Source: an uncultured Collinsella sp. (GTDB taxonomy: Bacteria; Actinomycetota; Coriobacteriia; Coriobacteriales; Coriobacteriaceae). Taken from it: a stretch of DNA of 63,991 nucleotides. This document shows positions 54,351 through 63,209 of this stretch, piece by piece (position 1 is the stretch's first letter; each line of letters begins with the position of its first letter). Below the pieces are notes generated by a model, which did no database searches, was not told the DNA's origin, and worked only from the letters and a program-made list of their open reading frames with translations. Location of the stretch: assembly GCA_900542945.1 (NCBI GenBank), contig UQPI01000006.1, positions 1 to 63,991 of the forward strand, written 5' to 3'. The position numbers were made by a program, and so were the translations under genes.

Positions 54351-56993
54351 CTACAGCGCACCAGAGCCGGCTTGCATCATGCCACCGGGGCCCGAGCTCA
54401 CGCCACTGCTCACAGGCGCGGCGTTTCCGGTGTGCGGCGCCGCCGGAGCGGTATCGCCACCGAGCGTGCCCGCCGGACGCGGTGCCGGGATCTCGCCCGT
54501 GCCGTGGCTAAAGACAAACTTGCCATCGGCCACGTCGCACAGGACGGTATCGCCCTCGCCCCACTCGCCGGCCAGAAGCTCCTCGGACAGCGGGTCCTCG
54601 ATGAGCTTTTGAATAGCACGACGCAGCGGACGTGCGCCATTGGTAAGATCGGTACCCTCGGCCACAATCTTGTCGTAGGCCGCATCGGTGAGCTTGATGT
54701 TCATGCCGTTTGCGATCAGGCGCTGGCGCAGATCGTCCACCAGCAGGTGCGCGATCTTGGTGAGATTCTCGCCCGTGAGCTTCTGGAACACCACAATGTC
54801 GTCGATACGGTTGAGCAGCTCGGGGCGGAACAGGCGCTTGAGCTCGCCCATCGCGCGGCCCTTGATTTCACTCGACGTGAGACCCTGCTCGCCGGTGGTG
54901 CCAAAGCCAACGCTCGCATCCTGTGCGATCTCGCGGGCGCCCACGTTGGACGTCATGATGATCACGGTGTTGCGGAAGTCGACCGTCTTGCCCTGGCTAT
55001 CAGTCAGGCGGCCCTCCTCCAGCACCTGCAGCAGGATGTTGAAGATGTCGGGGTGCGCCTTCTCGATCTCGTCGAACAGCACGACCGAATACGGGTGACG
55101 ACGAACGGCCTTGGTAAGCTGACCGCCCTCGTCGTGACCCACGTAACCCGGAGGGCTACCGATGAGCTTGGAGACCTCGAACTCGCTGCCGAACTCCGAC
55201 ATGTCGAAGCTGATGAGCGCGTCCTTGCTGCCAAAGAGGTACTCGGCGAGCGTCTTGGCGAGCTCGGTCTTGCCTGTGCCGGTGGGACCCAGGAAGATAA
55301 AGCTGCCGCCGGGGCGACGCGGGTCCTTGAGCGGCGAACGGCTGCGGCGCACGGCCTTGGCGACGGCCTCGACTGCCTCATCCTGACCGATGATGCGCGT
55401 CTTGAGCACGCTTTCGGTCTGCAGCAGGCGCCGGCTCTCGCTCTCGGTGAGCGAGGAAACCGGCACGCCAGAGGTCACGGACACGATGTCGGCGATCTGA
55501 CTCACGTCGATGGTGAGCGGGCTGGCGTCGAGCTCGGCGGTCCAGGCGGCCTTGGCTTCGGCGAGTTCAATCTCGGCGGCCTTCTGCTGCTCGGTGATCT
55601 CGGCGGCCTTGTTCATGTCGTCGCTCTCGGTAGCCTCCTGTGCGGCAGCCTTGAGTTCCTCTATGCGATGCTCGGCCTCTCGCACCGGCTCGGGCGCACG
55701 ATTCGCGGCGATGCGAGCGCGGGCACCGGCCTCGTCGATGAGGTCGATTGCCTTATCAGGCAGGAAGCGATCCTGGATGTAGCGGTTGGAAAGGTTCGCG
55801 GCGGCCTCGATAGCACCCTGCGTATAGCGCACATGGTGGTGCTCCTCGTAGCGCGGCTTGAGCGCGGTCAGGATCTTGACCGTGTCCTCGACGCTCGGCT
55901 CCTCGACATCGATGGTCTGGAAGCGACGCTCGAAGGCCGGGTCCTTGGTGAGGTACTTGCGGAATTCCTCGGCCGTGGTGGCGCCGATGATCTGGAAAGC
56001 ACCGCGCGCGAGCACCGGCTTGAGCATGGAGCTCGCATCGATGGACCCCTCGGCAGAACCGGCACCGATGATGGTGTGCATCTCATCGATAAACAAGATG
56101 ACGTCGTCGGCCTCGGTGGCCTCTTGGATCACGTTCTTGAGGCGCTCCTCAAACTCACCGCGATACTTGGCGCCCGCGACAAGACCCGGCAGGTCGAGCG
56201 TCCAGATATTCTGGTTCATGAGGTTCTCGGGCACGTTGCCAGCGGCGATCTGCTGGGCCAGACCCTCGACGATGGCCGTCTTGCCCACGCCGGGATCGCC
56301 CAGGATGAGCGGGTTGTTCTTGGTGCGACGCGAAAGAATTTCCATCATACGCTGGACTTCCTTTTCGCGGCCGATCACCGGATCGAGTTCGCCGTCGCGG
56401 GCCTTCTGCGTAAGGTTGGTCGCGAACTGCTTAAGCGTATCGGTACCACTCCCCTTTTGCTGAGAGGCATCCGAGCCGCTAAAGAACGGCAGGCCCGCAC
56501 CGGGACGACCAGCACCGGCACCGGCGAGCGGACGCTTCTTGTCCTGGTCCTTGGCGGTGAGTTTCTCGATAGCCTTTTTGATGGAGGCGGACGACACGCC
56601 CAGGCGCATGAGGATGTCCATGGCCATGCCGTTGCCCTCTTCGACGATGCCGATCAGCAAGTGCTCGGTCGACACGTAGGTCTGGTTGTTCTCACGCGCC
56701 ACGCGGAATGAACGCTCCATCACGCTAATGACGAGCGGCGTAAAGGCGAGCTTGGCCGCCTCGGTCTCCTCACTGGGCTCGGGAACCGTGGTCTGGACCT
56801 CTTTGAGAGTATCCATGATGTCATCGTAGGAGATGTCGAGCGAACGCAGCGCCTCGGCGGCAATGCCCTCGTCCTCCTTGGCGAGTGCGAGCAGCAGGTG
56901 CTCGGTACCCACCTTATTTGAGTGAAGATCGAGCGCTTCTTGCTTGGCCATGGACATGACCTTACGCGCGCGATCGGTAAAACGGTCTAACAT
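54351..56993 (-). CDS. clpC: ATP-dependent Clp protease ATP-binding subunit ClpC
   Basis: HSP100 unfoldase that feeds ClpP, 880 residues. Seen: double Clp-N repeat (MLDRFTDRARKVMSMAKQEA; TEHLLLALAKEDEG), AAA1 Walker A GDPGVGKTA and Walker B LFIDEMHTIIGAG, a UVR-type coiled linker (MNKAAEITEQQKAAEIELAEAKAAW), AAA2 Walker A GPTGTGKTE and Walker B VVLFDEIEKAHPD. The C-terminus ends in a Gly/Ala/Pro-rich tail. ATG 56993 follows AGAGGAACTAGC. No ctsR or mcsAB genes adjoin it, so regulation may differ from Bacillus. Confidence 0.95.
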   Translation of the reverse strand: MLDRFTDRARKVMSMAKQEALDLHSNKVGTEHLLLALAKEDEGIAAEALRSLDISYDDIMDTLKEVQTTVPEPSEETEAAKLAFTPLVISVMERSFRVARENNQTYVSTEHLLIGIVEEGNGMAMDILMRLGVSSASIKKAIEKLTAKDQDKKRPLAGAGAGRPGAGLPFFSGSDASQQKGSGTDTLKQFATNLTQKARDGELDPVIGREKEVQRMMEILSRRTKNNPLILGDPGVGKTAIVEGLAQQIAAGNVPENLMNQNIWTLDLPGLVAGAKYRGEFEERLKNVIQEATEADDVILFIDEMHTIIGAGSAEGSIDASSMLKPVLARGAFQIIGATTAEEFRKYLTKDPAFERRFQTIDVEEPSVEDTVKILTALKPRYEEHHHVRYTQGAIEAAANLSNRYIQDRFLPDKAIDLIDEAGARARIAANRAPEPVREAEHRIEELKAAAQEATESDDMNKAAEITEQQKAAEIELAEAKAAWTAELDASPLTIDVSQIADIVSVTSGVPVSSLTESESRRLLQTESVLKTRIIGQDEAVEAVAKAVRRSRSPLKDPRRPGGSFIFLGPTGTGKTELAKTLAEYLFGSKDALISFDMSEFGSEFEVSKLIGSPPGYVGHDEGGQLTKAVRRHPYSVVLFDEIEKAHPDIFNILLQVLEEGRLTDSQGKTVDFRNTVIIMTSNVGAREIAQDASVGFGTTGEQGLTSSEIKGRAMGELKRLFRPELLNRIDDIVVFQKLTGENLTKIAHLLVDDLRQRLIANGMNIKLTDAAYDKIVAEGTDLTNGARPLRRAIQKLIEDPLSEELLAGEWGEGDTVLCDVADGKFVFSHGTGEIPAPRPAGTLGGDTAPAAPHTGNAAPVSSGVSSGPGGMMQAGSGAL

Positions 56994-57180
56994 GCTAGTT
57001 CCTCTTAGACGAGCTAGTTTTTTCAAACGCAAAGCGCCGCCCCGCGGCAGCGCTTTGGTCTCTTTACCCATATGGAGTATATGTTAACCGTTGGGACCTT
57101 TCCCGCCCGTAGCCGCGCGACAACGTCTACAAAAAAGGAATTGCTCGGGTCCGTTTGGCGGTTTGGTTTTGAACTGCTGT

Positions 57181-57774
57181 CTAGCAGGCGGGCTCGGCGT
57201 CCATGCTCTCGGCAACGTCATTGACGGCATCGGCAACGGGAGCGCCCGGCATGCGCACGAGCTCCATGTGCGGCTCGGCAAAGACCGTGCCCATGGGGAA
57301 GGCGCGGCGGAAGACAAAGCGAGCAACCGGACCGGCCACCAGCAGGTTCCAAGGTAGAGCCATGATAAAGTTGCGCGGAATGTTAACGAGCCACATCATC
57401 GGCAGCAGCTGCAGGTTGGCGAGCGGGCCGCCGGGCATGTGGAACAGGCCCTCGCACGCACCGTAGAGCGACATGATGATGACCATAGGAACGACCATGC
57501 AGGAGCTGACGGCGAGCGTCATGGCAAGCGGCGAACTCTTGCCCGGCGTGACCAGGAATTTAAAGGCGAAACCCTTGGCGAGCGGGCTGGCGACAAACCA
57601 GTCGCAGCACATGGCAAAAACGTAGGCAACGGGGAAGCCGAGCCACGCGGCGGCAACAACCTCGCCGTTGATGGCCCCATGCTGCAGGGCAACGTTGTAG
57701 ATGCTCATCCAGAGCACCATGCAAAAGCACATGATAAAGGTGAACAGCAGGCTCTCTCGTTTGTTGATAGGCAT
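57181..57774 (-). CDS. DUF2798 membrane protein (tandem)
   Basis: A 197-residue membrane protein that carries two DUF2798-like units, each with two hydrophobic helices (LLFTFIMCFCMVLWMSIYNVAL / WLGFPVAYVFAMCCDWFVASPLA; LAVSSCMVVPMVIIMSLYGACE / LVNIPRNFIMALPWNLLVAGPVARFVFR). Each unit has the FMxxxMS/N and F..W......P pattern. ATG 57774 is chosen because AAAGGATTTTGCCC precedes it; a 13-residue extension upstream is unlikely. Function unknown; relatives are found throughout gut actinobacteria and Firmicutes. A terminator separates it from thrE. Confidence 0.85.
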   Translation of the reverse strand: MPINKRESLLFTFIMCFCMVLWMSIYNVALQHGAINGEVVAAAWLGFPVAYVFAMCCDWFVASPLAKGFAFKFLVTPGKSSPLAMTLAVSSCMVVPMVIIMSLYGACEGLFHMPGGPLANLQLLPMMWLVNIPRNFIMALPWNLLVAGPVARFVFRRAFPMGTVFAEPHMELVRMPGAPVADAVNDVAESMDAEPAC

Positions 57775-57816
57775 AAAGGGCAAAATCCTTTCTGTGTTAC
57801 GCCGCGGCACCACGCA

Positions 57817-57869
57817 ACAAAAACGGGCGGGCGAGATGGAGCTGTTGGGACTTCATCTCGCCCGCCCGT
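57817..57869 (-). terminator. Rho-independent terminator upstream of the DUF2798 gene
   Basis: CGGGCGGGCGAGATG...CATCTCGCCCGCCCG followed by TTTTTG on the minus strand; a very strong stem that ends thrE transcription. Confidence 0.9.
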
Positions 57870-57984
57870 GATACGTGCGTCTGCGACTACTTATGTGGTG
57901 GAACCAGCCTAGCACGAAAACCCCGCGCTTCGTAAGCGTTGAGTTTGTGAAGATGCGGGGCACCAATAATCCCCCGACCCCATA

Positions 57985-58051
57985 AGTTGCGGTGGAATAC
58001 GGACTGTTTTGACCCTTTAAGCAGCAATTCAGTCCCTATTTCACCGCAACT
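57985..58051. repeat. Palindromic repeat, family AGTTGCGGTG, copy 2
   Basis: AGTTGCGGTGGAATA, inner GGACTG/CAGTCC stem, TATTTCACCGCAACT. Outer arms match copy 1 at 15164, but the inner stem sequence is different and still complementary. A further hairpin GGTGCAAAG...CTTGCACC follows at 58055-58087, with CCTGTCCCC in the loop. Confidence 0.8.
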
Positions 58052-58087
58052 CATTTGGTGCAAAGTAACCTGTCCCCCTTGCACCAA

Positions 58088-59656
58088 TTAGCTGGTGTGG
58101 CGCCAGCGAGGGTCGGTGAGCGTACGCGCCACGCCCAGGCCAACGGGCAGAAACGCCACAATGAGCACTGCACGCACAAACCAGCCGAGCATATTGACCG
58201 TGTCGAAGGTGCACATGTAATACATCGAGCGATACAGATACAAGCCCGGCACCATAATGACAATCGATGGCACCGTGAGGGCGATACGTGGGTAGGTGAG
58301 TTTAATTTCGGCCAGGCTCGCGAGCAGCCCCGATACCAGCGCGCCGGTAAACGCAGCCGCCTCGGGAGGCATGCCTGCGCTCAGACCCAGGAAGGGAAGC
58401 AGCGTCGGCGCATCGACGAGCGTAAGGCGCAAGGTATTGGACACGGCGCCGATGAGCCCTGCCGCCGCGGCCATCTTTATCGGACTGTTGAACATAACCG
58501 AGAAGCCAAATACTCCGACAAAGCTCATCACCACACGCAAGAGTGTAAGAGCCAACGGTGAGAGCCCGAGCGGGGCAAAGTCGTCAGGCGCCAGGCCAAC
58601 ACACTCGGCAACCATCCAGCCCACGAGGGTCGCCATCACAATAATCGACACGGCATACGAAAGACGCTCAATGCCGCTTCGCATGTCGAGCTTAGCGATG
58701 TCGAGACCTGCCGTAATGAGAGGAAAGCCGGGGATCACAAAGAGCATGGCGCCGATATAGCCTTCTTGGTGCGACATTGCCCCCGGTATGACCTGTCCAA
58801 GACCGAGCAATGCCAGCAGATACGAGACGCAAGCGAGTGCAACGCCGATCGTCAGCGCGCCAAACTGGCCAAGGCCCTGCTTGAGAATATGGGAACGAGC
58901 AAAGTTGCCGACACCAGCGCCCACAAATGCACAAGCCATCTCGATAGGGCCGCCGCCGAGCAAAAAGACAAAGGCGCCACAAGCACAGGCCGCCGCAAGG
59001 CCCTGTTGCCAGGGAGTGTAATCGGGTTTTGAACTCTCAACGGTCTTGAGCATCTCGTGGTACTCATGCACGGTAAACCGGCGCCCGTAAACCTCGATTT
59101 CCTTTAAGAAGCTCTCCATCATCCAAATGCGATGAGTATTGACTCCCGTTGTGGGTAGGCTGACGACCTCGTTAAAGCAGTGGCCGCCTTCGATGCAGGT
59201 GCACTCAAACGACAGGAGACTCAGGTCGACGTGAATCGTGACGCCGAGTACGGCAGCAACACGATTCATGGTATCGCGCACGCGCCAGGCACCTGTTCCG
59301 CTTGCCAGCATAAGCATGCCGGTGCGGCAGATGATGGATGATTTATCGGTGAGCGGCGCATCGACGGCAAGCTCATCGCCTGCCGTCACGATCTGGCGCC
59401 AGTCGGTTTTCATATGAAGGGCACCGGCACGAACACCGTGGTGCAGAGGGACTCTTGAGAGCAACGAATCATGGTGCGAAGACTGTGGGGGTTCCGCTGA
59501 ATCGACCTCGTCCTCGTCGGGCTCTTCATCAACAAGGTCGAAAGTATCGAGCGCCGCCGGCTCGCGGCGATCGATCAGCTCCTCGTCCTCATCATCAAAG
59601 TAATTGAACTGATCGAGCATCTCCTCTTCGATTGAACGCTCGCTCGCATCGTCCAT
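58088..59656 (-). CDS. thrE: Threonine/serine exporter ThrE
   Basis: Membrane exporter of Thr/Ser, 522 residues. Residues 1-90 are an acidic cytoplasmic tail. ThrE (DUF1212) begins near SSIICRTGMLMLASGTGAWRVRDTMNRVA, with hydrophobic helices from about 215, and the C-terminal DUF3815 part near LLRVVMSFVGVFGFSVMFNSPIKMAAAAGLIGAVSN. ATG 59656 follows GGAAGGGAGCGTCTAT; 15 upstream codons are less likely. About ten membrane helices, as in Corynebacterium ThrE. Single-gene transcript with its own terminator. Confidence 0.92.
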   Translation of the reverse strand: MDDASERSIEEEMLDQFNYFDDEDEELIDRREPAALDTFDLVDEEPDEDEVDSAEPPQSSHHDSLLSRVPLHHGVRAGALHMKTDWRQIVTAGDELAVDAPLTDKSSIICRTGMLMLASGTGAWRVRDTMNRVAAVLGVTIHVDLSLLSFECTCIEGGHCFNEVVSLPTTGVNTHRIWMMESFLKEIEVYGRRFTVHEYHEMLKTVESSKPDYTPWQQGLAAACACGAFVFLLGGGPIEMACAFVGAGVGNFARSHILKQGLGQFGALTIGVALACVSYLLALLGLGQVIPGAMSHQEGYIGAMLFVIPGFPLITAGLDIAKLDMRSGIERLSYAVSIIVMATLVGWMVAECVGLAPDDFAPLGLSPLALTLLRVVMSFVGVFGFSVMFNSPIKMAAAAGLIGAVSNTLRLTLVDAPTLLPFLGLSAGMPPEAAAFTGALVSGLLASLAEIKLTYPRIALTVPSIVIMVPGLYLYRSMYYMCTFDTVNMLGWFVRAVLIVAFLPVGLGVARTLTDPRWRHTS

Positions 59657-59933
59657 ATAGACGCTCCCTTCCTGCCGACTAACCCCCATCCTAGGCAGCA
59701 ACGGCTAAAGGAAACATAAAAGAGACGACTGTCATGCATAGAAGGCGCAAACCCCCAATGCGTCGGTAGATCCCCAACGACTAGGACTGTCCCCAAGTGC
59801 CGGCAGAAAAGGAACGTCCCTAAGTGCCAACCAGGGCAACACCGCAGATAGAGGACGGACAGCGAAAGCCCGCCAGAGCGAGCAAGGTGCCTTCAAGCAA
59901 AATGGCGCCGCAGGTTGAGCATAAGTCAGCGAG

Positions 59934-60033
59934 CGGGCCGCATTTGAGACAAGGTGACGTGAAACGAAAGGGCGCTGACCTTCTGGTCGCGCCCTTGAAG
60001 TTGAACGTCAGATTGTCCAAATGCGGCCCGCGC
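59934..60033. repeat. Long inverted repeat between thrE and lysS
   Basis: GCGGGCCGCATTTGAGACAA...AAGGGCGC and GCGCCCTT...GTCCAAATGCGGCCCGC, about 40 bases each side with a few mismatches, around a short centre (TGACCTTCTGGTC). A second short hairpin GTTACGCGGTTC/GAACCGCGTAAC lies at 60046-60071. The remaining part of the gap (59657-59933) contains two GTCCC(C)(A/T)AAGTGCC words and no gene. Confidence 0.75.
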
Positions 60034-60074
60034 AGCGTCGAGCCGTTACGCGGTTCGTAGAACCGCGTAACCCC

Positions 60075-62039
60075 CTAGTACATCTTTGCGCCGGCAGGGA
60101 TGGAAGCGTCGAGCTGAATCAGGTTGAGGCGCTCCTCGCCCTCCTCCTCGTGGATGGCGCTGATGAGCATGCCGCAGCTGGGGATACCCATCATCTTGCG
60201 CGGAGGCAGGTTGGTGATGGCGAGCAGGGTCTTGCCGACCAGGTCCTCGGGCTCGTAATAATCGTGAATGCCGGAGAGGATGGTGCGGTCGGTGCCGGTG
60301 CCGTCATCGAGCGTAAAGTTCAGCAGCTTCTTGGACTTCTTGACGGCCTCGCATGCCTTGACCTTCACGGCGCGGAAGTCGCTCTTGGAGAAGGTATCAA
60401 AGTCGACGAACTCCTCAAACAGCGGCTCAACGGCGATCTTGGAGTAATCGAGCGTGGGCTTAAGTGACTTAACGAACGGGCTCGCGGCGTTGCCGGCCTC
60501 TGCAGCCTTGGCAGCAGCGGCACCGGACTGGAAACCCTTCTCGGGCTTCATGTGCGGGAACAGCAGGACATCGCGGATAGAAGCCTGGTTAGTAAGCAGC
60601 ATGACCACGCGGTCGATGCCGATGCCGATGCCGCCCGCGGGAGGCATACCGTACTCGAGGGCGCGCACGTAGTCCTCGTCATACTCCATGGCCTCGTCGT
60701 CGCCGCCGGCCTTCTCGGCCATCTGGGCAGCAAAGCGCTCGGCCTGGTCGACCGGGTCGTTGAGCTCGGAGAACGCGTTGGCGTACTCGTGACCGGCAAT
60801 AACCAGCTCAAAGCGGTGCGTCAGGCGCGGGTCGTCCTCAAAGCGCTTGGCAAGCGGGCTGACCTCGATGGGGTAATCGCACACGAACGTGGGGTTGACG
60901 ATGGTGTCCTCGCCCAGCTCATCGTAAATCTCGGCGATAATCTTGCCGGCGGTCCACTCGGGCTTGACCTCGAGGCCCTTCTCGCGCGCGGCAGCAGCAA
61001 GCTCCTCGACCGGCGTGTCGATGGTGACCTGCTTGCCGAGCACGTCGGAAACGATGTCGGTCATGGGACGGCTGGCCCACTCACCAGAAAGGTCGATGGT
61101 CTGGCCCTGGTACTCGATGACCTCGGGGTTGCCGATGGCCTTGTTAGCCGCCTTAATGACGCCCTGGGCGAGTGCCTTCATGCCCTCGAGGTCGGAGAAG
61201 GCACGGTAGGCCTCCATCGTGGTGAACTCGGGGTTGTGGGTAAGGTCCATGCCCTCGTTACGGAAGATGCGGCCGATCTCGAACACGCGCTCAAAACCAC
61301 CGACAATGCAGCGCTTAAGGTGCAGCTCGGTGGCAATACGCAGGTAGCACTCCTGATCGAGCGCGTTGAAGTGGGTAATGAACGGCTTGGCAGTAGCGCC
61401 GCCCTGGATGGTCTGCAGGATGGGGGTCTCGACCTCCATGTAGCCGTCGGACTCCATAAAGCGACGGAAGGTGGAGAGAATCTGCGAACGCTTACGGAAG
61501 GTCTCGCGAACGTCGTCGTTGGCGATCAGGTCGACATAGCGCTGGCGATAGCGGGTCTCCTTGTCGGAAAGACCGTGGAACTTCTCGGGCAGCGGACGAA
61601 CGGCCTTGGCAAGCAGGGTCGCGCTCTTAGGGGCAACGGAAAGCTGGCCACGCTGGGTGCGCACGACCACGCCGGTCACGCCCAGGATATCGCCCAGGTC
61701 GAGGGCCTTGAGCGTACTCCAGGCAGCCTCGTCCATGTCGTTGATGCGGCAGAACAGCTGAATCTCGGCAGTCGCATCGCGCACGACGATGAATATAATC
61801 TTGCCCTGACCGCGCTTGGCGACCACGCGGCCGGCGATCTTCACGACGTCCTCGGTGTCCTCACCATCGGCAAGCCCGGCGTACTTAGCCTCGATATCGG
61901 CGACGTAGTCCTCAAGCTCAGAGTGCTCGGGATAGGGGTTCTGGCCCGCCTCGAACAGGGCGGCGCGCTTGGCCAGGCGGGTGGCGCGCTCGTCGTTGAG
62001 CGTCGATGCCTGATCGGCGGCGTTCTGGTTCTCTGCCAT
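60075..62039 (-). CDS. lysS: Lysine--tRNA ligase with C-terminal tRNA-binding (EMAP-like) domain
   Basis: Class II LysRS of 654 residues, about 150 longer than E. coli's. Residues 1-510: OB-fold domain (VVKIAGRVVAKRGQGKIIFIVVRD), motif 2 FRNEGMDLTHNPEFTTMEAY, motif 3 GIGIGIDRVVMLLTNQASIRDVLLFPHMKPE. Residues about 545-654 form an extra tRNA-binding OB domain (SKSDFRAVKVKACEAVKKSKKLLNFTLDD, NLPPRKMMGIPSCGMLISA), the type usually at the C-terminus of MetRS or as Trbp111/CsaA. ATG 62039 behind GAGGAGCTAACTT. Located after greA. Confidence 0.95.
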   Translation of the reverse strand: MAENQNAADQASTLNDERATRLAKRAALFEAGQNPYPEHSELEDYVADIEAKYAGLADGEDTEDVVKIAGRVVAKRGQGKIIFIVVRDATAEIQLFCRINDMDEAAWSTLKALDLGDILGVTGVVVRTQRGQLSVAPKSATLLAKAVRPLPEKFHGLSDKETRYRQRYVDLIANDDVRETFRKRSQILSTFRRFMESDGYMEVETPILQTIQGGATAKPFITHFNALDQECYLRIATELHLKRCIVGGFERVFEIGRIFRNEGMDLTHNPEFTTMEAYRAFSDLEGMKALAQGVIKAANKAIGNPEVIEYQGQTIDLSGEWASRPMTDIVSDVLGKQVTIDTPVEELAAAAREKGLEVKPEWTAGKIIAEIYDELGEDTIVNPTFVCDYPIEVSPLAKRFEDDPRLTHRFELVIAGHEYANAFSELNDPVDQAERFAAQMAEKAGGDDEAMEYDEDYVRALEYGMPPAGGIGIGIDRVVMLLTNQASIRDVLLFPHMKPEKGFQSGAAAAKAAEAGNAASPFVKSLKPTLDYSKIAVEPLFEEFVDFDTFSKSDFRAVKVKACEAVKKSKKLLNFTLDDGTGTDRTILSGIHDYYEPEDLVGKTLLAITNLPPRKMMGIPSCGMLISAIHEEEGEERLNLIQLDASIPAGAKMY

Positions 62040-62054
62040 AAGTTAGCTCCTCAA

Positions 62055-62094
62055 ATTAAAACGCTCCCCAGGATTCGGTCCCAGGGAGCGAAAA
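62055..62094 (-). terminator. Terminator between greA and lysS
   Basis: CGCTCCCTGGGA, CCGAAT, CCTGGGGAGCG then TTTTAATTTG on the minus strand, between the two genes. Confidence 0.8.
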
Positions 62095-62118
62095 CATACC
62101 TTTACGCGGGACCGTGGT

Positions 62119-62589
62119 CTAGCGTGCGATCTTGGCGATGGTGTAGACGCGAGTCTTGCCGGAAGGCGTAACGACCTCGACGGAGTCGCCCTCACCGTGA
62201 CCGATGATGGCGTGACCGACCGGAGACTCGTTGGAAATCTTGTGCTCGAGCGAGTTGGTCTCGGTGGTACCGACGAGCGTGACTTCCATGACCTCACCGT
62301 TGGGATCAATCAGAGAAACGGTGGAGCCGATGGAAACGGTCAGATCGCCCGTGGTGGCAGCAACCTGAGCGTTGGCGAGGATGGCCTGGATCTCGGCAAT
62401 ACGAGCGGCGTTCTGGGCCTGCTTGTCCTTGGCGGCATCGTACTCGGAGTTCTCCGAAAGGTCGCCGAACGCGCGGGCTTCCTTGATGTCCTCGACGATC
62501 TCCTTGGCGTAATCGCCCTCACGCCAAGCGAGCTCTTCGACGAGCTTCTGGCGGCCCTCAGCGGTCAGTACGATCTGGCTTGCGTCCAT
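62119..62589 (-). CDS. greA: Transcription elongation factor GreA
   Basis: Binds the secondary channel of RNA polymerase and promotes cleavage of backtracked RNA; 156 residues. Seen: LTAEGRQKLVEELAW, the coiled-coil tip ARAFGDLSENSEYDAAKDKQA with the acidic D and E pair, then the globular domain VSIGSTVSLIDPNGEV and SPVGHAIIGHGEGDSVEVVTPSG. ATG 62589 follows GGGGAGATATCCGT; 10 upstream codons are unlikely. In an operon-like order with lysS but with a terminator in between. Confidence 0.96.
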   Translation of the reverse strand: MDASQIVLTAEGRQKLVEELAWREGDYAKEIVEDIKEARAFGDLSENSEYDAAKDKQAQNAARIAEIQAILANAQVAATTGDLTVSIGSTVSLIDPNGEVMEVTLVGTTETNSLEHKISNESPVGHAIIGHGEGDSVEVVTPSGKTRVYTIAKIAR

Positions 62590-62636
62590 ACGGATATCTC
62601 CCCAACTCTGATCAAACAATCAACTGTCAACAAAAC

Positions 62637-62670
62637 GAAAAAGACCGGCTAGCCTGCGGGCAAGCCGGTC
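62637..62670 (-). terminator. Rho-independent terminator of tatA
   Basis: GACCGGCTTGCCCGCAGGCTAGCCGGTCTTTTTC on the minus strand; it separates tatA from greA. Confidence 0.9.
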
Positions 62671-62695
62671 AGGTGCTCACCCCAAAGGGATGGGA

Positions 62696-62971
62696 CTACT
62701 CTGCGTCCGCGTCGCTGTCCTCTGCCTGCTTCTTCTTGGCAGCAGCGAGCTTGGCCTCGAGCTCAGCGATCTCCTTGTCCTCCTCGGACTGCTCGACCAC
62801 GACCTCCTCGGCCTGCTTGGTCTCGGCCTTATCGTCGCCCTCCATACCCTCGCGGATATTCTTGACGGTAGAGCCGAGGGACTTGCCGAGCTTCGGCAAG
62901 TTCTTGGGCCCGAAGATAATCAGGACAACGACGAGAATAATGATGAGCTCAGGAGCCCTCAGTCCAAACAT
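62696..62971 (-). CDS. tatA: Twin-arginine translocase subunit TatA
   Basis: Small membrane protein of 91 residues. Seen: a single helix APELIIILVVVLIIFGPKNLPKLGKSLGS with the FGP-K/N-LP hinge, an amphipathic helix, and an acidic/basic tail (ETKQAEEVVVEQSEEDKEIAELEAKL). ATG 62971 follows GGAGGTCTAC; 61 upstream codons overlap the tRNA and are not coding. No tatC nearby, so partner elsewhere. Confidence 0.92.
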   Translation of the reverse strand: MFGLRAPELIIILVVVLIIFGPKNLPKLGKSLGSTVKNIREGMEGDDKAETKQAEEVVVEQSEEDKEIAELEAKLAAAKKKQAEDSDADAE

Positions 62972-63044
62972 GTAGACCTCCACAATACAGCGAGACAAGC
63001 TCGGATGAGTATACCGCGGGTATCGCGGTATCACAACAATAGCT

Positions 63045-63072
63045 AAAAAAAGGGACCGCAAGAAGCGGTCCC
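63045..63072 (-). terminator. Rho-independent terminator of tRNA-Pro
   Basis: GGGACCGCTTCTTGCGGTCCC followed by seven T on the minus strand. Confidence 0.92.
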
Positions 63073-63083
63073 TCCTCATGCTC

Positions 63084-63160
63084 TGGTCGGGTTGACTGGA
63101 TTTGAACCAGCGACCCCTGCGTCCCGAACGCAGTGCTCTACCAAACTGAGCCACAACCCG
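63084..63160 (-). tRNA. tRNA-Pro (anticodon CGG)
   Basis: Acceptor CGGGTTG/CAACCCG, anticodon arm CTGCGTTCGGGACGCAG with CGG, TTCAAATCC, encoded CCA. Confidence 0.97.
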
Positions 63161-63209
63161 TTAGCTCGACTATATTAACAAAGATTTTCGCCGCGTGCTA
63201 GAGAAATTT

